Assembly (NCBI GenBank): GCA_964017195.1
Contig: OZ024890.1
Location: 66,742,876-66,806,875, forward strand
Origin: Siderastrea radians
Taxonomy: Eukaryota; Cnidaria; Anthozoa; Scleractinia; Rhizangiidae
Direction: 5' to 3'
DNA: 64,000 bases
Every line of letters starts with the position of its first letter. The first letter of the stretch is position 1. This document shows positions 22,512-34,352 of this stretch, piece by piece. A model generated the notes under the pieces. That model made no database searches and was not told where the DNA came from. It saw nothing but the letters and a program-made list of their open reading frames with translations. The translations under genes and the position numbers were made by a program.

Positions 22512-22895
22512 CCCGGGGGGTACTTCCCGAAGATTTGGGTCGGGGTGTATGGCGCACTTCTGGAAACCCTTACCCTATTTCAGACTAAAATATGTGATTT
22601 TCCCTACCCTATTTCAAGCCTGACCCAAAATTTTGATACCCTATATCAGACCAGACCCTAACCCTATTTCGTTTCCGTAAACATTTGAGAAGGGCTTCAA
22701 ATTTCCAACGTTAATCAAGCCTCAGTTTCTTTGGAGAAGGAAATTAATAAAAAGATAACTTCTTGTAAGAACCATACCAGATCCCATATCAGAGTGCACA
22801 AACCTCACCCTATTTCAGACCAAAAAGGCTAAAAACAATACCCTTTGGCGCCGCACATACCTATATAGATAAATAAAGGGAGGACCCCCCGGGGG
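22512..22895. mobile_element. hAT-like MITE with 8-bp target duplication
   Basis: The left end reads CCCGGGGGGTACTTCCC; the right end, read inverted, is CCCCCGGGGGGTCCTCCC. The flanks are GATAACAT at 22504-22511 and 22896-22903, a perfect 8-bp direct repeat of hAT type. The interior repeats TACCCTATTTCAGAC-like units. It lies about 340 bp upstream of the gene 2 start codon. Confidence 0.75.
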
Positions 22896-24452
22896 GATAA
22901 CATTCAGACTCAAAGCCGGACATCAATTCGACTTTACTGCAAGATTATATGAGGAGATTTTCATGACTAATGGTGAATAGATTTGTTCATTGAGGAAAAT
23001 TTTATCTTAACCCGTTCTGTCACGGAGTTATTCTCTTTATTCCTCGTCACCGAAATGTCGGGTGATCCGCCCGATTATAACATAACAGTTCCTACAGGCA
23101 CAAAGCCTCGTTTGAGAGCCCAAACTTATTTATTTAATGCAGAGCTGATGAAGTATCTCCGTTTGCGGTAATAAATGTGACAGGAAGTTGAAGAAAACAA
23201 TCAGAGTGTCAGTACATAAACAGGAACGATTTATTCAAATTTATTCAAATTTGTTTCAGCTTTTTGCCCTTGACCGTGGAGTCAAAATAAATTTTAAAAG
23301 ATCCATTGTTTGTTCCTATCACTACGATATTGGGCACACATGACGTCGTGAGTTAATTAATTATGGTTAATCTTGATGAAACAGTATCTTCTAGGAGAAA
23401 GAAGGCTTTAATTTATTTCTCGCTGTTTAGATTGTTCGTGTGACGTTGCTTTTCATACTGATGGAAAGATGTAGAAGTTCCCTTAGACTGAACTGAAAAC
23501 GCATCGTTCTTACTGAACAAGCTGTCGAAAATTAAAGGAGGCATTTGGTTGACATATTGAAAGGTAAGTTCTAGAGCTGAAAAACAACTGACTGCGTTTA
23601 CTCAGCGCTGAGGCTGTTGACTAATCCGAAATAAATATCATACCTTAGTATGGAAAACTCTGTAAGGCTTTTCTGGTAGTAACAGCAATTGTCAAGTCTC
23701 GGTGGAAATCAAACCAAACGTTTGAACGGTGTAATTAGTGTTGAATGGAATGGAAACAGCGAGTTGCTGGAACAGGGTCGCCAGGAATGACCCGAATTGA
23801 CGTCATCAACGATTCTAGGAAAAAAGGAAGCTGCTTTCGGCTGCAAAAAAGGTACGCTTGGTTGCACCAAAGACGCAAGACAAACAAATGTACTATTACC
23901 GCCAAAATACGACCGTAATTGCAAATGCGTGTTGATCAGTTTGTGTGTCTCACGAAATCTGGGCCACGAGTAGACCCGGAGATGTAGGTCAGTAAATTTT
24001 TAATTATTACATTATCTACTTAAAACAGACGTTGAACGCAGCAGATAATTTATCCGAAAATTATGTTCCAAGCCGCCTGGCATTAAATGCTACGAAGTCC
24101 CCGCTGTAACCGAAGCCACTGATTCTTCAAGCCGTAGAAAGTTACACCACTGAGTGATTTAATGTTTCGGTATAGTGAAATCTCCAAAGGTTCAATGACA
24201 GATCAACAGAGGCACGCGGAACCAAAATCACGAAGTTTTGGTTAATCATTTGAATCTGGATATATCGATTGCAATTTGCACGATTACGATTGCTGACTGG
24301 TGCAACATAACACTGTTTAATTTGCGGCAGTATTCCAATTTCTTCAGACATTTTTCTAATTCCTGGAAGTGGAAACGAAGGTTCGCGAAATTGAAAGGGT
24401 TTTTTCCCTAGGACGACTTCCGGTGTATTGTTGCGTCGTATTTGTCGAGCTT

Positions 24453-24460
24453 TATAAAAG
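24453..24460 (+). promoter_or_regulatory. Candidate TATA box upstream of gene 3
   Basis: TATAAAAG in CTTTATAAAAGAGTGG. The block B' copy reads GAGCTTAAAAGAGTG and lacks the TATA. It lies 1.4 kb before the start codon, so use would imply a long leader or a 5' intron. Confidence 0.25.
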
Positions 24461-24828
24461 AGTGGTTCACAGTGTACTCCAGTTTCAACTGTTTGTATGG
24501 GCTTTTCTTCGCTTTTTGGTTCGCACTGTTAATGAAGAGCTTTAAATTTTACAGCAGTAGTTGCGCGAATCGGTGCAATAATTCTTCCTTCCCCGGACTC
24601 AAGGCAACGACGTTAGCTGACGTTCAGAGGCAAATGTGGTTAGGATTTCGCTCTATTGTCGCTAGATTTGGATTCTTCATTGGAACATAAGGTACAGTGA
24701 TTCTAGGGAAATTAGTTGTTATTCTTGTGGACGTTGCCCTTACTTTCTAAAGCGTTTGCTACTGCAAATCAAAGAATAAATTTTGTCACCGGAAGTCATT
24801 ACATGGAAACGTTCAAACTATTTTGTCG

Positions 24829-24836
24829 TATAAAAG
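24829..24836 (+). promoter_or_regulatory. Candidate TATA box in an internally repeated segment
   Basis: TATAAAAG in GTCGTATAAAAGAGTTCC, kept in block B' at 50509-50516. A second, degenerate copy of the same segment (GTCGAATAAAAGAG) follows at about 24990 only in block B. It is about 1 kb upstream of gene 3. Confidence 0.35.
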
Positions 24837-25633
24837 AGTTCCATTTCAAGTTCTTCTCGGCTGCAAATAGACAGGCATTTCGCGTATCTCCCGCTTTCCC
24901 AGTGCCATTAACTTCATTGTATTAAACTTGTATGCTAAGTATGTGAAAAAAGTAGGTATTTCTTGAGACTTTCTTTTGAAATTATTTTGTCGAATAAAAG
25001 AGTTCCATTTTCAGTTCTTCTCGGCTGCAAATATACAGACATTCCGCGCATCTCCTTGAGACTTTCTTTTAATGGGTAAAGCTCTTCCAGCGTCAGGCGA
25101 TCCACAAAGTTTTACGTAGCACCATTCGGGATCCAGGTGAGCAACTCGGCCCGGATTAGCAAGCCCTGAAATCACTGAATGACTGACCAAAATTTAGCAT
25201 TTCACACGGATGCTTCTAAATTTCCCTGCTGAACACATTCAGAAAAGGTCAGATAATGATTATTGCTCAGCATAAAGATGATTACTCAGCTAAGTCTTGT
25301 TTCATGATGTAGTCAGTGCGGCAGTCAGTTTCGAGTGAATGAATGTGAAAGTGAATGATTGAAACTTTTATATTCACAAAAGTATTTTCAGCTCGAGGGA
25401 AGAATTGTGTAATTTACAACTTTTAAACAAATCTACAGAATATAAAATAATCATTATAATGTCAATGGACTACAAACACTTGTATGAGTAAATATTCTAA
25501 AATAAATCTGGGCCCCGAGATGTCTTCGAAAGTTCTGTGAAACAGGCCTTAGTCATCAGTGTCGTCAGCCTTGCTGCTATGTTTGTCACGCAGCCGTTCT
25601 TAGGGTAGTCACGCAACGCTCCTCCCTCCCTCC

Positions 25634-25774
25634 ATTCATTCATTCATTCATTCATTCATTCATTCATTCATTCATTCATTCATTCATTCATTCATTCATT
25701 CATTCATTCATTCATTCATTCATTCATTCATTCATTCATTCATTCATTCATTCATTCATTCATTCATTCATTCG
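25634..25774. repeat. (CATT)n microsatellite upstream of gene 3
   Basis: A nearly pure tetranucleotide array ending about 90 bp before the gene 3 start codon. Block B' has a longer compound array at the same place. Confidence 0.95.
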
Positions 25775-25863
25775 AGATTTAATGTGAAAGAAAGGTGTTT
25801 TATTTCATTTAACAATATTCCATTTATATCCAAGGAAAGGGGCCGACGAAACAGTTTCAAAAA

Positions 25864-26545
25864 ATGGTCAGCACAAGCAAGCCTCCAGAAGTAACAGTTA
25901 CCGTCCTGAAGAAACAGAAACTTCCGAAAAGTTCAGTGGATTGGAATGATGTCCACCTCCCGATCGATATTCTATTACTGACGGTCGAGGACTGTGAATT
26001 TTTAAGCTGCCTTTCTCATCTAAAGCCGGGTTTCTATAAGAGTTGTCACAAAGATCTTGGATATGTGTATTTCGGTGTTTTGGGTGACGATCAAACGACG
26101 TGGCTGAGAATTGCTTTAATTAAATGCAATAAGGGCTCTTCAGTTCCGGGCGGTTCTGTAGTTGTTGTGAAAAATGCCGTGGAATTACTAAGACCCAAAG
26201 CTGTTTTTTGTGTGGGGCATTGTAGTAGCCTGAAAGGGAGAGAAGCTAAACTAGGAGACGTGGTTGTCTCGGCGAAATTAATAACGTATGCCCCCACCAA
26301 AGTCTTGGCAAGTGGTACTCAGGAACGTGGCGTTAGTGTTCCACTGAACAAGCATCTTTTGAACCTCATACGAAGTGCTGGTGAGGGCTGGGAGGCTCCC
26401 TTGAAAGATCCAAGACAACTGGAGGTGACAGTACATCGTGATGGCGTGATTCTAAGTGGCCCAGAGGAGGTGGCAAGCTCGGAGCGGTGTAAAGACCTCC
26501 TCAGTCGATTCCCTGAAGCAATCGCTATTGAAATGGAAGGTGAAG
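25864..26545 (+). CDS. Gene 3 exon 1: PNP domain, main part
   Basis: Begins MVSTSKPPEV and shows LPIDILLLTVEDCEF, SVPGGSVVVVKNAV, AVFCVGHCSSL, KLGDVVVSAKLITY and AIAIEMEGEG, ending GAAG before GTAAGG. The open frame runs 68 nt past the donor into the intron, which explains a longer apparent ORF. Confidence 0.85.
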
Positions 26546-29500
26546 GTAAGGAATTGACACAACAGTTTAAAGCCAGGTTGGCAGTGATTTTAATGCAGAA
26601 GGAGTTAAATTGACTTAAAAAATTTCTCCATGTTTTAAATCTCACAAAAAATCTTTTATTTCAGCTTCCACCCCCCTAACAGTTATCAGCCCCCACCCCA
26701 ATCTTCTCTCTAACCTGTTTCCCTCTTTGTAAAGAGTCTCACTTGTGAAATTGATGCGAAAATTTGAGTACAACTAAAAAATTAAGCGCAGTTAATTAAC
26801 TCAGTATTAGCTGAGGCAGCAGTGGACCATTCCTCCTGTAGTTTTCGACAATTTATAAGGATTTTTTTCTTTCAGAACTTGAGCGTCATCCCTGCATGCG
26901 AATTTAGCTCCTAGATAGTTCTCGATCGGCCACAGTAGAAAAATTGCCTACTGTAGTTGAAAAAGCGCAATAATTCAAGCAAACTCGCAGCTAATTTCAC
27001 TGCTCAGTATGTGCAGACCAGCAATTTTTTTTTTGAAAAACATGTTTCGCCGACCATGATTCACCCTCAGTCAAAAAGTCATCTCCTACGCAAATTTGAT
27101 ACTCAAATTTCCATCGCTGGCGAATCATGACTGGAGGATCATAATTGCGAGTTACCTGCCATGGTTTTCCCATCGAAAAGAATCACGGAAATTAATTTGC
27201 ACATGAAATACGTTTGCAGAGAAAATAATAACTTTCAGAAATAGAAACAAGAAGGAGCAGAAGATCTGCAATTTTCTTCACCCGGATCCGGTTTTACCAT
27301 CGTGGCTCCACAAGTTCACTATATTATCCAAATCGAACCTGTGACCCAGTCCCCCCCCCCCCATCCAGCACACAAAGAATGCATGTCTAACCAAGGCTTG
27401 CTTCTTCGGTTTAGGTCTGTACACTGCAGCACATGATCTGGAAGTCGAGTGGATTATCATTAAAGGTGTCTCGCACTACGCAGATGAAGACGAATCAGTG
27501 AAGGATTCTTGGAGACTTTTCGCAAGTATAATGGCAGCCTCTCTAACGGCTAATATTCTCAGTGATTCCATGGTGTTCCGATGTTGGCCTCATTATGGAG
27601 GTAAATGGTTATTTATAGTTTTTTTTTATAGGGTTATTTATCGTGATCTATACCCTTTACTATCAATTTCTCTTTTCACAGGTAGTCTGTAGTCTTATAC
27701 TCGTAAATAATCCCAAATAATGCCTTTCTTGTTACCTTGTGATGTACGTCTATTTTCGCATTTGTCGCTTCTTTACTTGAATGTGTGAATCGTGCACATG
27801 CACGTTTGACGACTCGAAAGTACCGAGTAACGAGTATCCGAAAAATGTACACTGACTCCTGAAGTGTCGGGAATTGTTACCTTACATCTACAGAAATTTT
27901 ACATCTTATGCAAGTTTACAAGTTAAATTTCTTTTCTCTTTCATCGTCTCCAAATAAAACCTTTGTTGCTTCTTTATTCGGTAATCTAACTTGTAATGAA
28001 CCAGCCATCATTCACAGGCGCGGATCTCGTTACCCACATTGTCAGTGTTGAACTCTTTCGACAGTCCGAGGGGTTATTGAGAAAGTTGCAAACTTCCTCC
28101 AATGGAAATATCTTTATGCAAGGACAACAATTCCAAACGTCATCTGAGGCCACTGTGCCCTACCTTAAGCTAGTTATACATACAGTACTTATAAAAATCC
28201 CAAAATGCTGACGATTTTTAGTGACAGAGAAATCTATCCCGTATCCGCTATAGTTGTGGTGCTCTGGACCACTGGCGATATGTCTGAGGACTACCCCTGC
28301 TGCCATGTCACCTCTATGAACACTTTAGCGCAACCGGTGCAGACTTTACGTTGAAAAACGATCATTAATGTGAACAAAATGGTGACTGCTTGGGATTGTA
28401 TCTTTTCAGGTGGATATGCAGAGCAACGACCACATGAACAGCCACCGCGGGCATTACCATCCGCTAGTCCCTTGGGTCCTGCAGCGTGCAATGTTAGAAG
28501 TAATGTATTGTTACTTTCAAAGTTTCAAGACGTTGTTACGTATGAAATCTGTACGGAGGCCCTAGAGTCAAGATTATAGCACATTCTTTGACCAGATTGC
28601 TAAGTAGAGTTTTTTTCAGGTGATGTCGGCCTCATAACGTAAGGACTCAACTCAAACTGTCAGTAGATGTCAGACTCGATCCGATAAGCCCTCGTTTTGT
28701 CTGTTGTTTGTCCGCCATGAGACCTTCATGTTTTGCTCGTCGAAACGTCAGCAGGTGTGGGATTACTCAAGACGGCCGCAAATATATAACTTGTGTGGAT
28801 TTTTAAACTGCCTTCAACTCCACATGTTGCCTGCAAGAAACTTTTGCATTGAGAATTGTCCTGGCGGCAAGTCATTTTCTGTTTATGATTTTAACCAATG
28901 ATCGTCGTTAAAAAAAGGTTTCCTGCAACATCACCTTAAAAAGTTATCTGCGCACCGTTGATTTTTCACACTAGAATTTGTGCAGGGTGCAAATCATAAC
29001 GCCAGTATCAATAGACAATCCTCGTGTTATCGCAGTTTCGTACCTACACCCACCTTTACTGCCGAGATGAATCCACGAACTAAACCATGCACTCATCCAT
29101 CCTCCCACGAATTTATTCATGGCATGCCGAAATTCGCCTGTTCCACAGTCAGCCGATATGAATTTTGTACCGCTTCTGAGTCAAACGGCAAATTGACGAC
29201 TTTGAGCAAGTCTAGCGCTATCAGACAACCAATAAAAGTACAAGCCCTCCTCCGCACGTTCCTCATCCGTATGAACAACTGCAAACTAATGTCAGTAGTA
29301 GTATTCTAGTTCTTCACTGGATCTAACTCTATCCCTTTTCTCTTGTTACTGCAGTCAAGCTAGGAAGACCTTCAAACGACGAATTAGAGGAGCTATCCTT
29401 GAAAATTGCAGATAAATGGGACGCGCTGGGACGTCGCCTTGGATTCGACAGAGCAATGCTAATTGCCTTTGATAGAGACTATGACAAATTGTTTGACAAA

Positions 29501-29629
29501 GCGTTCAATATGCTGATGGATTGGAAGCAAAAAGAAGGTTCTGCCGCCACTTATCAAACAATATACGACGCCTTGTGTCATCCTTTCGTTGATTGTAGGG
29601 GTTTAGCGGAACACATTTGCTGTGTATAA
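25864..29629 (+). CDS. Gene 3: PNP nucleosidase-like - Death domain protein, probable pseudoenzyme
   Basis: Four exons: 25864-26545, 27415-27600, 28410-28499, 29355-29629. Lengths 682, 186, 90 and 275 sum to 1233 nt, a 410-residue protein, with all introns phase 1 and GT/AG borders. The start ATG (AAAAAATGGTC) is the first in frame, and the next exons have the same sizes as in gene 2. Domains: PNP (about 32-289), linker (290-319), Death (320-410). It lacks the GT4 part. Two otherwise conserved sites are altered: the loop GFCGGL of gene 2 is GHCSSL (residues 118-123), and the catalytic-type Asp in VSDYAD is His248 (VSHYAD). IEMEGE is kept. The frame is fully open, so it may be a non-catalytic regulator or decoy. 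An enzyme with changed specificity is the alternative. Confidence 0.82.
27415..27600 (+). CDS. Gene 3 exon 2: PNP C-terminal part with Asp-to-His change
   Basis: Follows CTTCGGTTTAG and ends TATGGAG before GTAAATG; 62 codons. It encodes VEWIIIKGVSHYADED. CAC at 27474-27476 replaces the GAC seen in genes 2 and 5. Gene 4 has the same His, so the change predates the block B duplication. Confidence 0.85.
28410..28499 (+). CDS. Gene 3 exon 3: linker
   Basis: A 90-nt phase 1-1 exon after ATCTTTTCAG and before GTAATG, encoding a Pro/Gln/Ala-rich stretch (GYAEQRPHEQPPRALP). The length equals gene 2's linker exon but the sequence is unrelated, supporting linker turnover. Called from splice signals, phase and length, so less certain than the domain exons. 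Confidence 0.6.
29355..29629 (+). CDS. Gene 3 exon 4: Death domain and stop
   Basis: Follows TTACTGCAG and enters in phase 1. It encodes DKWDALGRRLGF, MLIAFDRDYDKL, MLMDWKQKEGSAATYQTIY and LAEHICCV, clearly homologous to the gene 1/4 Death exon (DKWKKLGRRL, EQICC) but diverged. It lies outside duplicated block B. Confidence 0.85.
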
Positions 29630-30699
29630 TCTTGATGTGTTTAGACCCTCTCTTTCACCCTATCTTTCACGCTATTAATAACAAGTGACAGTTAACCCCA
29701 TTGAGACCCTAATACAGGAACTTTCATTACTTCTCCCGCCTCTTCCCCCCCCCCCACCCCCCGCGATTGGAATGCTACGCCATCGTCAAGTAACTTAGCT
29801 CAACTTATCTTAGGATTCGATAACGGTAGCCTGACACTCATTTAAACAGAAAAAGTAGTGTTGAGTTTCTAAGAAAACTTCAAGTTGCGGGGAGGAGAAC
29901 TCAATTCACGTGCCTTACTGTTACATCACTTACTTCAAGCCAGGCTCGGAGATGACTCTCTATCCCTTGTGTTTGTTCCCTGTAATAATTTATATAATAA
30001 GTGAAAAAAAAGGAAAAGAAAGAACAACAACAACGAACGAAAACTTAGCTCTTAGGAAAATTTTTGACCTTCCAGCCCGGAGGGGCTAAATGTCGTTGTT
30101 GAATTTGAAGTCTACGATTGAATAGGAAGAATTATATCAAGTGTCTCCATATTACATTCTGAAAGGACATTCTCGTTGCGGACGTTTAAAATTCTTTTTG
30201 TGAAAAAAAAAAAAAGGTCTAAAATTGAGTGCAAGCTGCCCACACGGCCTAGTATGAAGTAACTAAGTATAATAGTACTCCCCCCCCCCCACCCCGCTTT
30301 ATACTGAGAATGCTTGTCAATCACAGAATTATATTATCACAGAATTATATTATCTCCTGAATTATATTATCTCCCTGAGTTGGGAAATAGACAGTGTGGA
30401 GTAAAGTTTTAGTCTGGAAAACAGTACGAGAAACTCTAAGTGTACCTATAAAGTAAAATATCAATAAATTGAAGACATGGAGTTCTCTGTATTGGTTTGT
30501 GGGTCGTTAAATTTTTGTAAGAAATATTCCTACTAGAAGGAGTGGGGGGAGGGGGGGGGGAGGCACAGGTTTGTTGATTTCAGTACCCAGGACTGGAATG
30601 GGAGCCCCTATTAGAGAAGGAGGCTGATTTCAAATCAAAAATTTCCAAATTCAAAATCATTTACACCCTAGGCTGCGAGCTATTTTCCTTGTTTCTGGG
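29630..30699. other. 3' flank of gene 3, no further gene seen
   Basis: Contains C tracts near 29745 and 30282, an A-rich run near 30006, a G tract near 30543, and a degenerate SINE-like piece near 30340-30430 (GACAGTGTGGAGTAAAG). No exon was recognised. Confidence 0.4.
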
Positions 30700-30702
30700 T
30701 TA

Positions 30703-32713
30703 TTAGAGGGTGCTAATGGGGGAACCCAACTGTCAGTTAACTACTAATTTTTCGGCCAAATGTCAGTTAACTACTAATTTTTCGGCCAATTGTCAGTTAA
30801 CTACTAATTGTAGTTAGCTATTAACTTTCCTTTTCTTACATCGAAAATTATAGCATCATAACCCGAACTTTTCCTCACTTCAGTACGTCAGTCATCCTTA
30901 GGGGTGGACCTTACTCAATCAATAAATAAATTACAACTTCTAGACATGAAAATAATTGTAAAAAAAAAAAAAAAAAAAAATCAAGTCAGAAATCTTACTC
31001 ACAATGAAAGAGAAAGACAGTCCGAACTATTGAGACAGATGAGAAAGCCGTTTTTGTTTAGTTGCTTAGTCTGCCCAGAGGGTCTGTCATTCTGATCCGT
31101 AATCAATTGTTGATGTGATCTAAATCAGGCCAAACGAGGTCAACGCATGTTCGCGTGCTGGACAGTCATTTATCTAATCGGATAAGCTTCAAGTCAAACG
31201 CACCGAGTCCAAACTTTACCGCTTGTTGTAAAATTCCCATAAAATTTGTCAAATGTTTCAATACTATGTCCATTGAATTGCGTTTCGCCAAGTCAAACGG
31301 CACGCGACCTCTGTGTCGTTCGAATGTCGACCCTTTATCATCATCTCGATAAAAACTTAGAATAACTTAAGCTAAGATTTTATCGAGATGGCGATAGCCT
31401 GCGTGGCAGGCGCGGAAAGGGGAGGGAAAAGGGGTTGAAATTATTCGCCAGGGCGAAAACGAGCGCGGAGCGCGAGAGGAATAAAGAGGGCGCGCCCACT
31501 ACCAGGTCATTGTTTCAGGCGTATTTACTTTTGCCAAAATCGTGATTGGTCAGAATTACTTGTATTCCGTTTTAACAATCAAACAGTTTGTTATGTGTAA
31601 AAAACGTTTGTTTTTCAATGTATTAAATGGTAATACAATTCGACCCTGCCTTTCTGGGATCGTTTGTATGGATAGAGAAAGATCGAGACCCTGTCAAATG
31701 CAACGCTTGCGCAGTTAACCAGAAAATTGTGACTGCATGGTTTAGTGGAAATTCGCTGATTTCTACGGAGCCGCTCCTTAGAATTTATTGAAATTTGGTA
31801 GAACAATAGTTCAGAACACGCATAACTCGCCTGTACACAAAAATTGCAATCCGACAGCGGACATGTTCAGAAAACGTTGAAATGCAAAACACAAAATTAC
31901 GGAAGATCTTTCCGTCAAAATTTCACCAGACCAGTGTCAATAGGGCAGTATTTTTCTGAGTTTCCGAGAGGTAAATTATGGAAAAAAGGTTTAACGACTG
32001 GATTTTCTGAAAATAAATCAGACCCATTATTTAATGCTGGTTTATTATCAGTTATGTTGCCATGGCAACGGTACTTAGTCCAATAAAACAGATCAAAATA
32101 TAACCTTTTTTAGCTGATTTTGCATCGTGCCAATTTTGGCCTCCCACTTGCCAGTGGCTTGAAAATAACGACGAATAACATATAGGTACAAGAAAACTGT
32201 GTTCGGCCACCCTAAGTACTCGAAATTTGTGTTTCTCAATTTACATTCAACATAGTTATAATATGGGGCTGGAAGGCCTGCATGACTCCCTTCCTCTCCC
32301 TTCCTCCCGCTTCCTCCGCGCTCACGAATAATGTCTCCCCTTTTCCATCCCCTTTCCGCGCCTGCCACGCAGGCTACTTTGACCACGCCACTCAAAGCCA
32401 TCACGAAGATCAAGGTCCAATTACGCTCCCTCGTGGCTGGCACTTTGGCATCGGAAGTGACTCAAATGACAGTGAGTATCGTTACCAGATCATGCAGCGT
32501 GACAGGTAAATGTCACGAAATAGCCTCGCCGTTAAGAAAATCCTTGTTGCTTTTAAAACATCAACAGTCGTATTCAATATAACTAATAAAATGTCAGTTA
32601 ACTGTTGACTTTCAATTTATCAGTGAACTTCTAATTTTTTGGCCAAATATCAGTTAACTACAAATTTTTTTGCCAATTGTCAGTTAACTGCTAACCCCAT
32701 TAGCACCCTCCTA
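30703..32713. mobile_element. About 2-kb non-autonomous DNA transposon with subterminal repeats
   Basis: The left end is TTAGAGGGTGCTAATGGGG and the right end, inverted, TAGGAGGGTGCTAATGGGG, flanked by TTA at 30700-30702 and 32714-32716. Just inside each end are repeated TGTCAGTTAACTACTAAT units with TTTCGGCCAA spacers (three at left, four degenerate at right). No transposase was seen. The 3-bp TTA duplication fits PIF/Harbinger-type elements. A second element is nested inside. Confidence 0.7.
31395..32376. mobile_element. Nested inverted-repeat element, about 980 bp
   Basis: The left end TAGCCTGCGTGGCAGGCGCG and the right end CGCGCCTGCCACGCAGGCTA are perfect inverted repeats, extending into a GAAAGGGG / CCCCTTTC tract. 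It sits inside the 30703-32713 element. No target duplication was identified. No protein domain was recognised inside. Confidence 0.65.
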
Positions 32714-32716
32714 TTA

Positions 32717-33411
32717 AGACGAAGCTTTGAACATCGTCCCCACGGAAATCCCAGTTTGATGTTCTGACACAGGAACCCACATTTTGGTTGAGAAAAGAAA
32801 AAACATAAAACTTAAAGTTGTCGACTTCATCGAACGTTGTTCGTTTCGTGACGTTTTCTTTTGTGTGCAGCATCGAGTCGATAGACAATATCGACAGCAC
32901 TGTAGTCCTAAGCTTAGCTTTTTTCTGCGAGAGGGGATCTTAATAATACAACGTATTTATACAATGGCCAGAGACAGACACGCGTTCTGGTTGCTCTGGG
33001 GGGAGTTTGTGAATTGAGTAAAGAAGCACGAATGACACAATGAGCTTCAAAGTTCTGCACGCGCAAATCATCACTACGAAGATTTTTACAAAACATTCCT
33101 AATTTTCAGCGGAAAACAAGTACAGCCGGTAGATTCCATTTGGCCTTGCGTGTATGCTCTGATAATGCACAGAGGGCGTCAAAACGTGGAAAAAGCATCA
33201 GCCACGCTGCTCGCTTGCGACTCGTAGCGTTCTTCTTTGTCCGCCGCTTTATTTTTGACGTTATCAGAGTATACACCCAGAGCCAAATGGCATCTATTGT
33301 GGGGAGCCTGTGGTTCTGATACACTTTTCGCGCCCCCAAAAATGGGACAGTTCATGAATCTTACACGACCTCTCGTAATCGCGGGCGCAGCTAAGAACTA
33401 TCAGAATCAAA
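32717..33411. repeat. Flank upstream of CPSF3 with a small foldback element
   Basis: Arms at 33131-33165 and 33261-33295 are imperfect inverted copies (CCATTTGG...CTCTGATAA). The rest shows no gene. It lies about 120 bp before the CPSF3 start codon and would form part of its promoter region. Confidence 0.5.
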
Positions 33412-34139
33412 ATGGCGGGCGCAGTGAAAAGAAAACCTGAGTCAAATATTCCGCCAGAGGAGAGTGACTTGCTGAGGATAACTCCATTGTAAGTGTATTT
33501 TTCCTTTTGCTCTACCTAAATCGATTAACACAACTGGTTTTGGGGAGCATCGTTTCTCCCACGCAAATCATTGCTCACATGCTCAAATAACTTCATGCTT
33601 TATACAAACAACGTGCTTCATTTTCTGCACGGGTAAAGCGACGTTTGACTTGTGTAGAGCATGAAGCTTACTTTGTTTCCACGAGTTCTGTGACATCCCT
33701 TGGCTGAGTACAACAAATTTATTTAGAATATAGTGGCGTTCTCCCGATTATGCACTCATTTTCATGCATTATACAAAATACTGTATATGTTCTCTAATTT
33801 TTGTTTTGTATCTTTGTCATGGAACCAATCTTTTGTGGGCAGTTTTTACCACTTTCTCTATAATGTAATGAAATTGCTGATTCCGTGTACATGTACTTTT
33901 TTTCTTTCTTTAGGGGTTCTGGACAAGAAGTTGGTAGATCATGTCACATCCTAGAATTCAAAGGAAAGAAAGTGATGGTATGTAAGCTTATGTTAGAGCA
34001 CCCAGGCCACCCATAGCTGCAAATCAAGTTATGAGCACAGTTAGTATTGTCAACCTTTTTGTGTAAAGGTAAAGTCGCACACAAGCCAAGTAGGCCCACA
34101 TGGCTGCAGCTTATCCCGCATTTTTTGTAGCATGAAGCA

Positions 34140-34352
34140 ACTGTGAGTATGCTACTCCCCCCTGGATGGGATGCCAGTCGATTGCAGGGTTACCCCCAGC
34201 AGTATGTCACTGGCACCCATTTTATACACCTGTGGGGAGAGAGACAATGTGGGGTAAAGTTTCTTGTCTAAGGAAACAACATGATGGCAGGGACTGGACG
34301 TCGAACTACCAACCTGTCCAACGTGCTAACCACTACACCACTGCGTCCCAAA
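34140..34352 (-). mobile_element. tRNA-derived SINE in a CPSF3 intron
   Basis: Read on the minus strand, it starts with a tRNA-like head: TGGTGTAGTGGTTAGCACG (A-box-like) and TAGTTCGACGTCC (B-box-like). The body includes GGGGGTAACCCTGC and GGCATCCCATCCAGG, a conserved segment seen in many invertebrate SINEs. A more decayed relative lies near 41310-41455. Confidence 0.65.

Larger units (their letters stand above)
22171..25863. other. Head-to-head region between genes 2 and 3
   Basis: Gene 2 runs left and gene 3 right from this 3.7-kb stretch, so it must hold both promoters. It contains an hAT-like MITE (22512-22895), the left part of block B from about 23462, two TATAAAAG boxes, and a (CATT)n array. 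The 63-codon frame at 22983-23171 has no recognisable domain. Confidence 0.5.
23462..27949. repeat. Segmental duplication block B
   Basis: Collinear with about 48771-53973 (block B'). Carries the upstream region, PNP exon 1, intron and PNP exon 2 of gene 3; the copy belongs to gene 4. Similarity stops in the next intron, near CATCGTCT at 27943-27949. The copies differ by a MITE in B' (49051-49342), by microsatellite content, by a roughly 100-bp duplication near the promoter in B, and by coding indels in gene 4. Confidence 0.9.

Noticed and set aside
22983..23171. 63-codon frame between genes 2 and 3 containing MSGDPPDYNITVP
   Set aside because: No domain, no paired exon and no copy in block B'. 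It may be a leader exon but cannot be supported.
28980..29309. 109-codon frame in the last intron of gene 3 as an extra linker exon
   Set aside because: The acceptor-like CAG would give phase 0, unlike every other intron in the family, and no donor in phase was found.
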